In this document: piece by piece, positions 16,508 through 24,899 of the stretch
Layout: every line of letters starts with the position of its first letter
Numbering within the stretch: position 1 is the first letter of the stretch
Origin: Seonamhaeicola sp. S2-3
GTDB taxonomy: Bacteria; Bacteroidota; Bacteroidia; Flavobacteriales; Flavobacteriaceae
Assembly (NCBI RefSeq): GCF_001971785.1
Contig: NZ_CP019389.1
Coordinates: 3,049,001 to 3,113,000 of the forward strand
Length of the DNA stretch: 64,000 bases
Reading direction: 5' to 3'
Translations under genes and position numbers: made by a program
The notes under the pieces: model-generated
Seen by the model: the letters and a program-made list of their open reading frames with translations, nothing else
The model's database searches: none
Told to the model about the DNA's origin: nothing

Positions 16508-18937
16508 TTAGTTTAATCTTTTTCTTTCTTCTTCATTACTAAATTTTCTTCTCTTACTTCTTAATTTTTTGTTCCCAAACTGATATTTTAAAGAAACGCG
16601 TAAGCGTTTATTATCATAGTAATTTCTATATTCTTGTGTAATATTATTTGTTATGCTTGTTATTCTATCTACTTGTGTTCTAAAAATATCATTTAGAGTA
16701 ACACTAACTTCAAGTTTCTTTTCTAGAAGCAAACTTTTTAATCCTACATCAAAATTATAAGTTGTAGCCAAATAGTCTACACCATCAATACCTGGTGCAG
16801 CATACCAAAAATTAACCTCTCCAAAAAATGTTTTTTTAGAGTTAAAAATGATAGAATTATCTACTGAGCAATAGAAATTAAAACCATCTTGCTCTTTAAT
16901 TGTATTTATGCTACTTGATTTAATTTTTGAAAAATTTAAGTCATATTGAAGATAACTTTCAAGCCAATTTATTTTATCAAATGTATAAGATTGGGTTAAA
17001 CCAAAACTAATTTGATCTAAAAAATTTTTACGGATTGTTGCTTGGATGTTGGAATCAGGCTCAACTAAAGTAATTTGATCAGAACCATTTGTTATGGTTG
17101 TTAAATAAACAGAAGTATTAAAGTTATCTTTATAAAGGTTTGAAAATTCAAAATTATTTATAAATGAAGGCTGTAAAAATGGATTCCCTTCTGTATAAGA
17201 AAAAGGATTTGAGTACCATCGAAACGGATTTAGATGTGAGTAAGTAGGGCGATTTATCCGCCTTCCATAATTCAACGACCAGAAATGGTTGTCGTTAGGA
17301 CTGTATGAAATGTATGCAGTTGGAAAAATATTGTTGTATTTATTTTTATTTACTTGATTTAGCGTTAGTGAATTTCCTTCTGTTTGTGTGAGTTCTAGCC
17401 GAAACCCTAACTTAAAATCCCATTTGCCTATAGTTTTATTCGCACTAGTATATATTGCTTGTATGTTTTCATTATACTCAAATTCATTTGATTGGCTTTC
17501 ATCATAAATAAAATCTTGTCCATCAAAAATAAAGGCTGTTACATCACTATAATTTTTTATAAATGAAAGTTTTCCTCCAAATTCAATTTCCGCAAAATTT
17601 GTAGGCCATTCAAAGTCTATGCGAGAACTAAAAGTTGTAATATCTTGATTGGAAGTGTTATTAAATAATTCATTAGAGTTTGCTATTAAATCTCCATTTG
17701 ATAGAAACGAATCAGTATCATTCAATCTATCAGAATAATTATCATAAGTAAAATAGTCTAAATCAATAGCCATTGATTTTCCTAAAGTGTCTAACTCAGT
17801 TTTAAAATGTGTATTAAAAGAGTGAAATACTGTATTTGCTTTTGTGTTGGCGTTTGTAATTAATAGGGAATCTATAGTATTGGAGTTATCAAATAATGCT
17901 GTTAATGTCCTTTCTGTATTATTAGGATTGCTATCTGTTCCTAAATATTGTACACCAATAGATGTTTTGTTGTTAAAATCATAGTCAACTCCTGTTCTCA
18001 CTGTTAAAAAATCAGAGTAGTATCTGATTTTAGAGTCTGTGTCCCATGTTTGGGTTGGATAGAAAATATTGTTATCTTCATCTACCTCCACTGAGCCATT
18101 ACCCATGTTAGTGTTTACAAAAACTGACCATTTATCTTTTTGATATGTCATGCTACCATTGATAAATCCAGTTGGAAATGTGGCTTGTTGGTATGTAGTC
18201 CTAATGTTTCCACCGAAATAATTACTCTTAGCTTTTTTCAAAACAATATTGATTAAACCACTATTACCAGCGGCTTCATATTTGGCAGGAGGATTAGTAA
18301 TTACCTCAATTGTTGATATCTCATCAGAACTGATTGAATGTAAGAAATTGTTTAAATCATTGCCTGTTAGAGGAGATAGTCTACCGTTAATAAGAACTCT
18401 TAAATTACTTTTTCCTATCAATTTTATTTCATCATTATTGACTCTTATCCCTGGAGTTTTTTTTAGGATATCAAATGCATCACCTCCAGACGAAATGGTG
18501 CTATTTTTTACATTAAAAATTAATCGGTCTACTTTTCGCTTAATCGTTGGCTTTTTTACTGAAAGCGTAACAGTTTCTAATTCATTTATATCTTCTAAAA
18601 GTGTAATTATACCTAGGTCATAATTTGCTGTTGAAATAAATTCCTTCTTCCAGTTTTGATACCCAATGAAACTGATTTCTAAAGTAAGTGGGTAATTCAC
18701 TTCTTTAATTAAAACCTCAAATTTACCTTTTTCATCCGTTGTAGTCCCTGTAATTAAAGTTCCTTCATTATTCTGTACAATGACATTAGCAAAAGCTATA
18801 GGTTGCTTTTCTGAGTCTAAAACAATTCCTGTGTAAGTTTGTCCATAACTAAAACAATTTATTGATAATAAGAAAATGTATGTAATTGTTTTTTTTATAG
18901 AGAAGGCTAAACAAGAAGTTTGCAAATGATTCCTCAT
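16508..18937 (-). CDS. Outer-membrane beta-barrel protein (TonB-receptor-like) of the RiPP cluster (cassette C16)
   Basis: 809 residues. A signal peptide (IFLLSINCFSYGQ) is followed by a carboxypeptidase-regulatory-like domain (YTGIVLDSEKQPIAFANVIV), a plug-like region (GDAFDILKKTPGIRVNNDEIKL, VLINGRLSPLTG, SSDEISTIEVITNPPAKYEA) and a long barrel ending RLRVSLKYQFGNKKLRSKR. This is the outer membrane beta-barrel family of Bacteroidota. Placed between the maturase and the exporter, it likely carries the peptide across the outer membrane. It lies 23 bases after the rSAM gene. Confidence 0.88.
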   Translation of the reverse strand: MRNHLQTSCLAFSIKKTITYIFLLSINCFSYGQTYTGIVLDSEKQPIAFANVIVQNNEGTLITGTTTDEKGKFEVLIKEVNYPLTLEISFIGYQNWKKEFISTANYDLGIITLLEDINELETVTLSVKKPTIKRKVDRLIFNVKNSTISSGGDAFDILKKTPGIRVNNDEIKLIGKSNLRVLINGRLSPLTGNDLNNFLHSISSDEISTIEVITNPPAKYEAAGNSGLINIVLKKAKSNYFGGNIRTTYQQATFPTGFINGSMTYQKDKWSVFVNTNMGNGSVEVDEDNNIFYPTQTWDTDSKIRYYSDFLTVRTGVDYDFNNKTSIGVQYLGTDSNPNNTERTLTALFDNSNTIDSLLITNANTKANTVFHSFNTHFKTELDTLGKSMAIDLDYFTYDNYSDRLNDTDSFLSNGDLIANSNELFNNTSNQDITTFSSRIDFEWPTNFAEIEFGGKLSFIKNYSDVTAFIFDGQDFIYDESQSNEFEYNENIQAIYTSANKTIGKWDFKLGFRLELTQTEGNSLTLNQVNKNKYNNIFPTAYISYSPNDNHFWSLNYGRRINRPTYSHLNPFRWYSNPFSYTEGNPFLQPSFINNFEFSNLYKDNFNTSVYLTTITNGSDQITLVEPDSNIQATIRKNFLDQISFGLTQSYTFDKINWLESYLQYDLNFSKIKSSSINTIKEQDGFNFYCSVDNSIIFNSKKTFFGEVNFWYAAPGIDGVDYLATTYNFDVGLKSLLLEKKLEVSVTLNDIFRTQVDRITSITNNITQEYRNYYDNKRLRVSLKYQFGNKKLRSKRRKFSNEEERKRLN

Positions 18938-18960
18938 ATATATTATCTATAGGTCAATTA

Positions 18961-20448
18961 CTAAAATTGAATGTTATTAACCATTTTAGGGGCATACGCA
19001 CATCTAGGATCTGGATAATCCCAATTTTCTTTTCCAAAAGCTTTAATGATATCAACCCAACATTTGTTAACATCTGTGTGACATGAAGTAAAATTATTAC
19101 ATGTTTTACATGGACTCAAATCTGAAAAATCACCTTTTTCTAAATTAGCTAATTTTAAGGGTTTAGGAGAATTCCATACTTCTTCCAGACTTTGCTTTGT
19201 TAGATCTCCTATAATAAAATCTTCATTCCAATACAATTGCTCACAAATCGTTACCTTTCCGTCTGGTAAAATAAACAAATGAGTTCTATTAGCAGTACAA
19301 GCACCACCAGGGAAATGACTACTTCCTTTATAGCAACTGTAAAACCCTCTTTCAGTATATGATGTATCAAAATTGATGTCAAAATTGTATTCCTTCTGAT
19401 TTTCATTCATAAAATGATTTACGAGCGAATCAAAATTATCTTTGGAGATACCCCATTCGTCAAAATTATTTTCGAGGTATAAAGAATAAAATGCAGGACC
19501 AATATCTATTTGGTCGATATTTTTATAAGTTGAAAGAAAGTCTAAAACTTCGGTAATTTGATAAATTGAACCATTATGCTTTGTTAATGTTATAGCTATT
19601 TGAATATCGAAATTATGTTTGTCAAGAAGTGCTATAGTGTTGAAAATTTTTGGTATGTATGACTTTCTAGTGTTTAATAACTTTAATAAAGTTTGCTTAT
19701 TGATACTGTCTAAAGAAATTTGAATTTTATTTACACCATAATCTTTAAAAAAGAGAATTTGTTCTTCATTTAAAGGGTATTTTGTTGATAGAATTTCAGG
19801 GAAAAAATCATGTTTCTTTAACTCTATATATATTTCTTTCCAGTTTCGGTAAAAGAAGATTTCTCCACCAAGCAAACCAAAGTCATTTACGTTTAAATCG
19901 TATGCGTTTTTTATAATTTTTCTTATGTTTTCAAGCGACAAATGATTAACTACTTTATGTTTAACATCAGCATAGCAATAAATACAATCGGTTGCACAAT
20001 CATTAGTAACCATTAATGTTACATCCATTGGACCAGAATACATCCTTTTTCCATAAAAATCTAAGGATTCGTATGAAAAGTCATTAACATTATATGGCTT
20101 GTATGTTTCTTTTCCTTCTATAATGAAGTTTTTAGGGATATAAAATTCTACATCTTCAAGTTCTGTTTTAAATTCATCCTCATTTTCTATATACGAGCTT
20201 ATTAAGTTTAGCGAGTTTTCAATACTTATACCTAAATGTTTACTCAAGTTTTTTATTGATTTTTCTAGAGTTTCTCCGTGTGTAAAAAATGAAAATATTT
20301 GTGCTTGAATGGGATGTATCATTGATTTCCAGCTAAACGAGCTTTCATGTTTAGCTCTCTCCCTTGAAACAATAAATGTCCTATGAATATCATGTCTTAA
20401 TAAGTAATCAGGGTTTATTGAATATGTTTTATCTAAATTAAAATTCAT
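18961..20448 (-). CDS. Radical SAM/SPASM peptide maturase (cassette C16)
   Basis: 495 residues. The N-terminal ~110 form a separate domain (HPIQAQIFSFFTHGETLEKSIKNLSKHLG) that may bind the leader. The radical SAM core has the 4Fe-4S ligands C151, C155 and C158 (CATDCIYC), GLLGGE at 191-196 and ISLDS. A C-terminal SPASM region has Cys at 372, 384, 402, 447, 450, 456, 463 and 483, enough for auxiliary clusters. Enzymes of this design install thioether or carbon cross-links in peptides. Its substrate is probably the Cys-rich precursor encoded just upstream. The modification type cannot be read from the sequence. Confidence 0.9.
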   Translation of the reverse strand: MNFNLDKTYSINPDYLLRHDIHRTFIVSRERAKHESSFSWKSMIHPIQAQIFSFFTHGETLEKSIKNLSKHLGISIENSLNLISSYIENEDEFKTELEDVEFYIPKNFIIEGKETYKPYNVNDFSYESLDFYGKRMYSGPMDVTLMVTNDCATDCIYCYADVKHKVVNHLSLENIRKIIKNAYDLNVNDFGLLGGEIFFYRNWKEIYIELKKHDFFPEILSTKYPLNEEQILFFKDYGVNKIQISLDSINKQTLLKLLNTRKSYIPKIFNTIALLDKHNFDIQIAITLTKHNGSIYQITEVLDFLSTYKNIDQIDIGPAFYSLYLENNFDEWGISKDNFDSLVNHFMNENQKEYNFDINFDTSYTERGFYSCYKGSSHFPGGACTANRTHLFILPDGKVTICEQLYWNEDFIIGDLTKQSLEEVWNSPKPLKLANLEKGDFSDLSPCKTCNNFTSCHTDVNKCWVDIIKAFGKENWDYPDPRCAYAPKMVNNIQF

Positions 20449-20481
20449 TTCGGTGGTATTTTTTATAATAATAAGTTAAAA

Positions 20482-20519
20482 ATATCATTGACCGATTTTT
20501 TTTAATCAGTCAATGATAT
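20482..20519 (-). terminator. Hairpin between precursor and maturase genes (attenuator-like)
   Basis: ATATCATTGAC and GTCAATGATAT pair; the stem extends to 16 bp with one mismatch (T/C) around a six-base A loop. It lies 22 bases after the precursor stop and 34 before the maturase start. It could lower transcription of the enzymes relative to the peptide or protect the precursor message, a common layout in peptide operons. Confidence 0.65.
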
Positions 20520-20540
20520 AGTAAACATTTCTAAAAATAG

Positions 20541-20666
20541 TTAAGCATTTGTTTTACAGCATTTTCTTTTACAGCATTTCTTTTTACAACCACCATCTGC
20601 TATTTCTAGTTCTTTTACTCCTCCTCGAACTTTCATTAGTTCAAATAATTCAAGTTTTTGCATCAT
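20541..20666 (-). CDS. RiPP precursor peptide with GG leader and Cys/Lys-rich core (cassette C16)
   Basis: 41 residues. A 26-residue leader (MMQKLELFELMKVRGG then VKELEIADGG) ends in GG, the cut site of C39 exporters. The 15-residue core is CKKKCCKRKCCKTNA, with five Cys and seven Lys/Arg in a near repeat (CKKKCC KRKCC). The reading frame starts with two Met codons (20666 or 20663). Position just upstream of a radical SAM/SPASM enzyme, barrel protein and peptidase-exporter makes it the obvious substrate. The product would be a very cationic, cross-linked peptide. An antimicrobial, metal-binding or signalling role is inference. Confidence 0.87.
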   Translation of the reverse strand: MMQKLELFELMKVRGGVKELEIADGGCKKKCCKRKCCKTNA

Positions 20667-20796
20667 ACAAGATTTAAGTTATACCTACTCATTGCTGGCT
20701 TTTCGATTTCCGCCATTTATTACTACTCTTAGGTGAGATATTTCTTTATTTGCGCTAAGATAAAGGATGAAAGCGCTGGTAGTCAAGAACTTTAGG

Positions 20797-20818
20797 TACT
20801 AAAATATACCTTTTAGTA
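20797..20818. promoter_or_regulatory. Inverted-repeat operator candidate upstream of the RiPP precursor
   Basis: TACTAAAA-TATACC-TTTTAGTA is a perfect 8-bp inverted repeat with a six-base spacer. It lies between the stop of the HTH gene and the precursor, ~130 bases before the precursor start. The spacing suits a dimeric XRE-type regulator such as the one encoded next to it. Confidence 0.55.
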
Positions 20819-20833
20819 CTAAGATTATTATTA

Positions 20834-21109
20834 TTATTTTAAGTCTGGTATTTTTATACCCTTTTCTTTTAGATAATTTAAAAGCTTATGATAATTCGAA
20901 TTATTTTGAGAACATTCTTTATTAATAGGGCAGATTTCTTTTGGGGTAGTTCCTAATATTTCAGCAATTTTAATCATTTTGTCATGGCTTAATGAAGATT
21001 CACCGTTTTCTATTTTAGAATAGGCTTTTTGAGAAATACCTAATTCAAATGCAATATTTTCTTGTGATAAGCCTTTTTGCAGTCGTAATGTTCTAAGTTT
21101 TTTATTCAT
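20834..21109 (-). CDS. XRE-family helix-turn-helix regulator of the RiPP cassette
   Basis: 91 residues from the ATG at 21109, a start that places the HTH directly at the N-terminus (MNKKLRTLRLQKGLSQENIAFELG). Longer in-frame starts (21187, 21220) would add a Lys-rich tail and extend into the cassette box. The HTH covers ~5-60. The C-terminal NYHKLLNYLKEKGIKIP may serve dimerisation. It is the first gene of the cassette and lies beside a palindromic operator candidate, so it probably controls peptide production. Confidence 0.8.
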   Translation of the reverse strand: MNKKLRTLRLQKGLSQENIAFELGISQKAYSKIENGESSLSHDKMIKIAEILGTTPKEICPINKECSQNNSNYHKLLNYLKEKGIKIPDLK

Positions 21110-21225
21110 AACTCTCTTTTTGGCGGTTGGAACAGGCTCTTTTGTTTTTTTTGCTTCAATTTTTCTTGTTATTATATTGACTTTCATCAAAAAAACAAAT
21201 GTGCCTGTTAGCGTTGGCATAGCTT

Positions 21226-21426
21226 GCGTACAACGGTCTTGTGTATGAAACGTAGCGTATAAATAAACGCTAACTTTTCGGATTTAGCACGAGCCGAATT
21301 TTTTATTTTTATGTTTAATTTTCTTTTATAAATATAACCAAATAAAAAATTTAGCGTACTTTGTAAATATACAAAAACCTTTCGGAAAGCCTGTAATAGC
21401 TATGTTTTATACACGTTGTTGTGTTT
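21226..21426 (-). repeat. Long attC-like palindrome (~200 bp) of C15
   Basis: Right box GCGTACAAC (21226-21234) is complementary to GTTGTACGC at 12725, closing the 8.5-kb cassette C16. The arm GTGTATGAAACGTAGC pairs with GCTATGTTTTATACAC. The central loop is longer than usual and contains a second inner inverted pair (GCCGAATTTTTTATTT against AAATAAAAAATTTAGC). Left box GTTGTGTTT (21418) opens C15. Confidence 0.82.
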
Positions 21427-21583
21427 TCGTACTTTTTTCGTTCTGCTGATAGCGTTGGCAAAGACATACTCTTTTACTATTTTTGGGTTGTGTGGTGGCT
21501 GTAGCGAATTGTAAATGTGTATGGCTTTATGCGTTTGGCAATTCCAATTTATATACATATATTTGCATACTATAATTAGCGTA

Positions 21584-22861
21584 ATGGACGACAGAAAATC
21601 ACAAGTTAAAAACTCGAATAAAAAAGACCTAAAACTATTAAGTTTCTTTAGTGGTGCAATGGGTTTGGATATTGGATTACACAAAGTTGGCTTTAAAACT
21701 TTATTAGCTTGTGAGATTGATAAATCAAGTCGTGAAACCATTGTAGCAAACAATCCTAAAATTGGACTTATTGGCGATATTCGAAATTATTCTACCGATG
21801 AGATTTTAGAATATGCAGGATTAGAAAGTAGAGAAGAAGTTGATTTAATAGTTGGTGGACCACCTTGCCAAGCTTTTAGTTCGGCAGGAAAAAGAATGGG
21901 ATTAGCTGATGAGAGAGGAAATGTATTTCTAAAATTTATTGAGGTAATAGAAAACATTAAACCAAAATTTGCTGTAATAGAAAATGTAAGAGGTTTGTTG
22001 TCTGCAACTTACTCCATTGATTTGAAAGAAGAAGAAGAGATTTTCTTACCACCTGAGTTGAAAGAGCTTAAAGGTGCGACAATGTATTATATCTATAATA
22101 GATTACGTGAAGCAGGATATGAACTGTCTTTTAATTTATACAACTCTGCCAATTATGGAACTCCACAAAGTAGAGAAAGAGTTATTATAGTCTGTTCAAG
22201 AGTGAACGATTATGTGCCTTATTTAAAGCCAACTCATTCAAAAGATGGTGAATTTGGTTTAAAAAAATGGAAAGTTTTAAAGACTGCTTTGAAAGGTTTG
22301 AATGGTAATAATAATGAATTCATCAAATTTCCAGAAAAACGCTTAAAATATTATCGCTTATTAAAAGCTGGTCAAAATTGGCGTAATCTAACAGAAGAGT
22401 TACAAAAAGAAGCACTTGGAAAATCTTACTATTTAGGTGGTGGAAAAACAGGTTTCTTTAGAAGACTTTCTTGGGATAAGCCATCGCCAACACTTGTTAC
22501 GCATCCTGCAATGCCTGCAACTGATTTAGGTCATCCAGAAGAAGATAGACCATTGAGTGTATTAGAGTACAAGAGAATTCAAGAATTTCCAGACAAATGG
22601 GAAATCAAAGGCAGTTTGATTAATAAGTATAAGCAAATTGGTAATGCAGTTCCAGTAAGTGTTGGTAAGGCAATTGGTCAACTTATAATTTCTTTATCGA
22701 AAAATGAAAAAGTAGAAAATATTCCAAATTTCAAATATTCTCGTTACTTGAATACATCAAATGAATCTTTTATTTTAGATTTCGAAAAAAGAGCTAAAAA
22801 ATTAATAGAGGAGAATGAGAGAAATCAACTCTCATTATTTGAATCTTCTTCATTACCATAA
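21584..22861 (+). CDS. Type II DNA (cytosine-5) methyltransferase (cassette C15)
   Basis: 425 residues from the ATG at 21584 (MDDRKSQVKN). An in-frame start 23 codons earlier adds an unlikely hydrophobic tail. m5C motifs in order: I LLSFFSGAMGLDIG, IV GGPPCQAFSSAG with the catalytic Cys, VI IENVRG, VIII PQSRERVII, and X YKQIGNAVPVSVG, with a target-recognition region of ~130 residues before the last motifs. It protects host DNA from the endonuclease encoded tail-to-tail; the two genes overlap by 37 bases. It is transcribed against the cassette direction from the region beside the left box. Confidence 0.93.
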   Translation: MDDRKSQVKNSNKKDLKLLSFFSGAMGLDIGLHKVGFKTLLACEIDKSSRETIVANNPKIGLIGDIRNYSTDEILEYAGLESREEVDLIVGGPPCQAFSSAGKRMGLADERGNVFLKFIEVIENIKPKFAVIENVRGLLSATYSIDLKEEEEIFLPPELKELKGATMYYIYNRLREAGYELSFNLYNSANYGTPQSRERVIIVCSRVNDYVPYLKPTHSKDGEFGLKKWKVLKTALKGLNGNNNEFIKFPEKRLKYYRLLKAGQNWRNLTEELQKEALGKSYYLGGGKTGFFRRLSWDKPSPTLVTHPAMPATDLGHPEEDRPLSVLEYKRIQEFPDKWEIKGSLINKYKQIGNAVPVSVGKAIGQLIISLSKNEKVENIPNFKYSRYLNTSNESFILDFEKRAKKLIEENERNQLSLFESSSLP

Positions 22862-23592
22862 AAAGGGCTTTCTTCTTCTAAAAATATTGAACCAGGATTG
22901 TTACTTACTGATTCTCTAACAAATGCTTTGAAAGATTCTTCATTCAAATTATCTTCTTCGTTGTCAATCCCTACTAATTCGTTTAGTGCATTCCAATTTG
23001 TTCCTCCAGTTCTTGAAAACCGTCTAAACCAATGTTTGATAGGTGTACCATCTCTTACTGTTTTACTAGAACTATTTTCGCTATTATCACTATTTTTCAC
23101 TTGAAGTAATTGACCATCAACATTACAAAAGTCAATGCTTTTCATAGTTTCTCCCCAACAGCAATGCCAACCTTGAGATATTAATTCTTCTGCAATATAT
23201 TCTTCAAGAAAAGCACCTGCAATATTTTCTGCTGACATTGATAAACGATGACCGTATTTAATACTTTCAAGGTCATCTGTTGTGTGATGTATACGAGCTG
23301 ATATAATTTCATCTAAAATTGGGTCGTGTTGTGTTCCGATTGGATTACTCGTTCTTTGAGATGGTCTATTGTTATAACCATTTATAAACTTGTTAGTCCA
23401 TTTTTTCATAAAATCAGAAACATCTTCACCAGTTCTTATATTTATAGTGCAAGAATATTCGGGTATTTCAATTATTCTATTAGCAACAACAATTAACGAA
23501 TCACTAACTCTATCACCAGCTTCATTTCGGACTATTTCCAGTAACTCTTCTTTATTAAGATTGTCAAATGTTGATAATGGTTTTCTTGGCAT
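22825..23592 (-). CDS. Type II restriction endonuclease, SinI-like (cassette C15)
   Basis: 255 residues. The block SIDFCNVDGQLLQVKNSDNSENSSSK holds a PD-(D/E)xK-type active site (Asp, then Gln-Val-Lys), and HWFRRFSRTGGTNWN follows. From memory both resemble SinI-type endonucleases, which cut GGWCC; that target is an inference. It overlaps the 3' end of the methyltransferase gene and lies 4 bases downstream of the controller gene, the usual arrangement for a delayed-expression endonuclease. Confidence 0.8.
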   Translation of the reverse strand: MPRKPLSTFDNLNKEELLEIVRNEAGDRVSDSLIVVANRIIEIPEYSCTINIRTGEDVSDFMKKWTNKFINGYNNRPSQRTSNPIGTQHDPILDEIISARIHHTTDDLESIKYGHRLSMSAENIAGAFLEEYIAEELISQGWHCCWGETMKSIDFCNVDGQLLQVKNSDNSENSSSKTVRDGTPIKHWFRRFSRTGGTNWNALNELVGIDNEEDNLNEESFKAFVRESVSNNPGSIFLEEESPFYGNEEDSNNES

Positions 23593-23596
23593 AATA

Positions 23597-23812
23597 TTAT
23601 TTTATAAGATTTGCTATTTCTACTTCTAAAGCATTAGCAATCTTTTCTATATTGACAAGAGTAATATTTTTTTCTGCTCTTTCAATCATACCAATATATG
23701 TTCGATGTAAATCAGCTTTATGTGCTAATTCCTCTTGCGATAGTTCTTTTTCCTTTCGAATTTCACGAACTCTTTCTCCAAATTTTATCAGTATTTTTTG
23801 TTTTGAATCCAT
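23597..23812 (-). CDS. Restriction-modification controller (C) protein, XRE family (cassette C15)
   Basis: 71 residues, the usual size for C proteins. The HTH is RVREIRKEKELSQEELAHKADLHRTYIGMIERAEKNITLVNIEKIANAL, matching the C-protein pattern (LHRTYIGxIERxxxNI). It is upstream of and co-directional with the endonuclease gene. C proteins activate their own promoter and the endonuclease after entry into a new host. This delay suits a mobile cassette. Confidence 0.88.
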   Translation of the reverse strand: MDSKQKILIKFGERVREIRKEKELSQEELAHKADLHRTYIGMIERAEKNITLVNIEKIANALEVEIANLIK

Positions 23813-23817
23813 TGCTA

Positions 23818-23870
23818 ACTAAAGTATGCAAAGCTAACTTTAGTATTCATCTTAAGCAACAGACTATAGT
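23818..23870. promoter_or_regulatory. C-box operators upstream of the controller gene
   Basis: ACTAAAGT (23818) and ACTTTAGT (23837) form a perfect inverted pair directly upstream of the controller start. ACTATAGT (23863-23870) is a further palindrome in the context AGACTATAGTTAG, resembling the GACT/AGTC arms of known C-boxes. Two sites are expected for activation followed by repression. Confidence 0.65.
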
Positions 23871-23979
23871 TAGCATTCGAATTCAGCGTTGGGAAATTTT
23901 AGCTCTTTTGGTTTTTAGAGCGTTGGAATAGTGTGTTGGAAAAACCGAAAGTGCTAAAATATGTGGCTGGTTCAGTATG

Positions 23980-24113
23980 AAACACAACGTGATTGTATAA
24001 GATTAGTTGCGTGTGCAATCACGAATAAAACAAATTAGCAACTACTTTGAGAAAGGATAATCTTTTCCAAAGTAAAAAAAGTTTAAGCAATTAATTTTAT
24101 ACGGTGTTGGCAT
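23980..24113 (-). repeat. attC-like palindrome of C14
   Basis: Right box AAACACAAC (23980-23988) is complementary to the C15 left box GTTGTGTTT. The arms GTATAAGATTAGTTGC and GCAATTAATTTTATAC pair with two wobbles. Left box GTTGGCAT (24106) opens C14. Confidence 0.87.
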
Positions 24114-24148
24114 ACGTTTTTTTGTCAGTCGTTATTTATTCAAATTAT

Positions 24149-24370
24149 ATGTCAAATTCAATTAAAGAGGAAACAGATTACGAAATAGCGAAAAGAGGGT
24201 GTTCGGGAATTAAAAAAAACATTGAAACAATTAAAAGTAATATCGATTTCATTTTAGAAAATAAAGAGTTGTTAGAAAATGAAAGTTTACACGCCCCAAT
24301 AGGTTATATTAATATCGGATTCCAAGCTCTTGAAACAATTTTAAATGAAATTCGTAATCCTTATGAATAA
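24149..24370 (+). CDS. Small hypothetical protein (cassette C14)
   Basis: 73 residues from the ATG at 24149 (MSNSIKEETDYE). The longer frame from 24104 runs through the left box and is unlikely. It is helical and charged, with no recognised family. It overlaps the opposing gene tail-to-tail by 62 bases. Confidence 0.6.
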   Translation: MSNSIKEETDYEIAKRGCSGIKKNIETIKSNIDFILENKELLENESLHAPIGYINIGFQALETILNEIRNPYE

Positions 24371-24737
24371 TATTATTTTCAGAATACTCTATTACTATTT
24401 TAAAAGGTATTTCTTTTAATACAGCCTTTCCCATGTGACTAACCTCGTTCTTCCAATAATCATTTAAATCTTCGTAATCTTTTTGTTTTCCACTGTATAA
24501 AACTCTTAACATATCTAAATCTCTTTCTCTTACAGAAACCTTATACTCATTTATTGCTCTGTTAATACTATTAAAATCTTTTAATTCAAGTATGTTTTTT
24601 ATTAATATAGATAAGAATTGATGCTCCTTTCCTTTAAATAGTTTAACATATTCATTATCCATAGATTTTTCAGATGCTTTTTGTAAATCGGACAACCTTT
24701 TAAAGTCAGATTGATTATAATATTCCTCTGTTTTCAT
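24309..24737 (-). CDS. Hypothetical protein (cassette C14)
   Basis: 142 residues from the ATG at 24737 (MKTEEYYNQSDFKRLSDLQ). The longer frame reaches into the palindrome. The composition is mainly helical and charged, with DYEDLNDYWKNEVSHMGKAVLKEIPFKIVIEY near the end. No family recognised. Normal cassette orientation; it faces the 73-residue gene and overlaps its end. Confidence 0.62.
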   Translation of the reverse strand: MKTEEYYNQSDFKRLSDLQKASEKSMDNEYVKLFKGKEHQFLSILIKNILELKDFNSINRAINEYKVSVRERDLDMLRVLYSGKQKDYEDLNDYWKNEVSHMGKAVLKEIPFKIVIEYSENNIIHKDYEFHLKLFQELGIRY

Positions 24738-24776
24738 ATTTATATTTTTTGTATCTTTGTTACTGGCGTTCAAATG

Positions 24777-24899
24777 GATGCCAACGGTTTTGGCTATGAT
24801 TTCGTTGCGTGGTCTAGCCGTTAAAATTTGGTCAACGAAAAACAATGACAAACTGTAATTTTCCAAGTACGCTGTAAAAAGCAATGAATTATAGCCGTT
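24777..24899 (-). repeat. attC-like palindrome of C13, split by IS copy 5
   Basis: Right box GATGCCAAC (24777-24785) is complementary to the C14 left box. The arm GGCTATGATTTCGTTGC pairs with GCAATGAATTATAGCC with one extra base. The IS enters after CGTT. The site resumes with CGTT-GTTGTACCC at 26604-26616. Confidence 0.82.

Noticed and set aside
24104-24148. Longer start for the C14 plus-strand gene
   Set aside because: It would translate the recombination box. The ATG at 24149 lies at the distance from the box seen in other cassettes.
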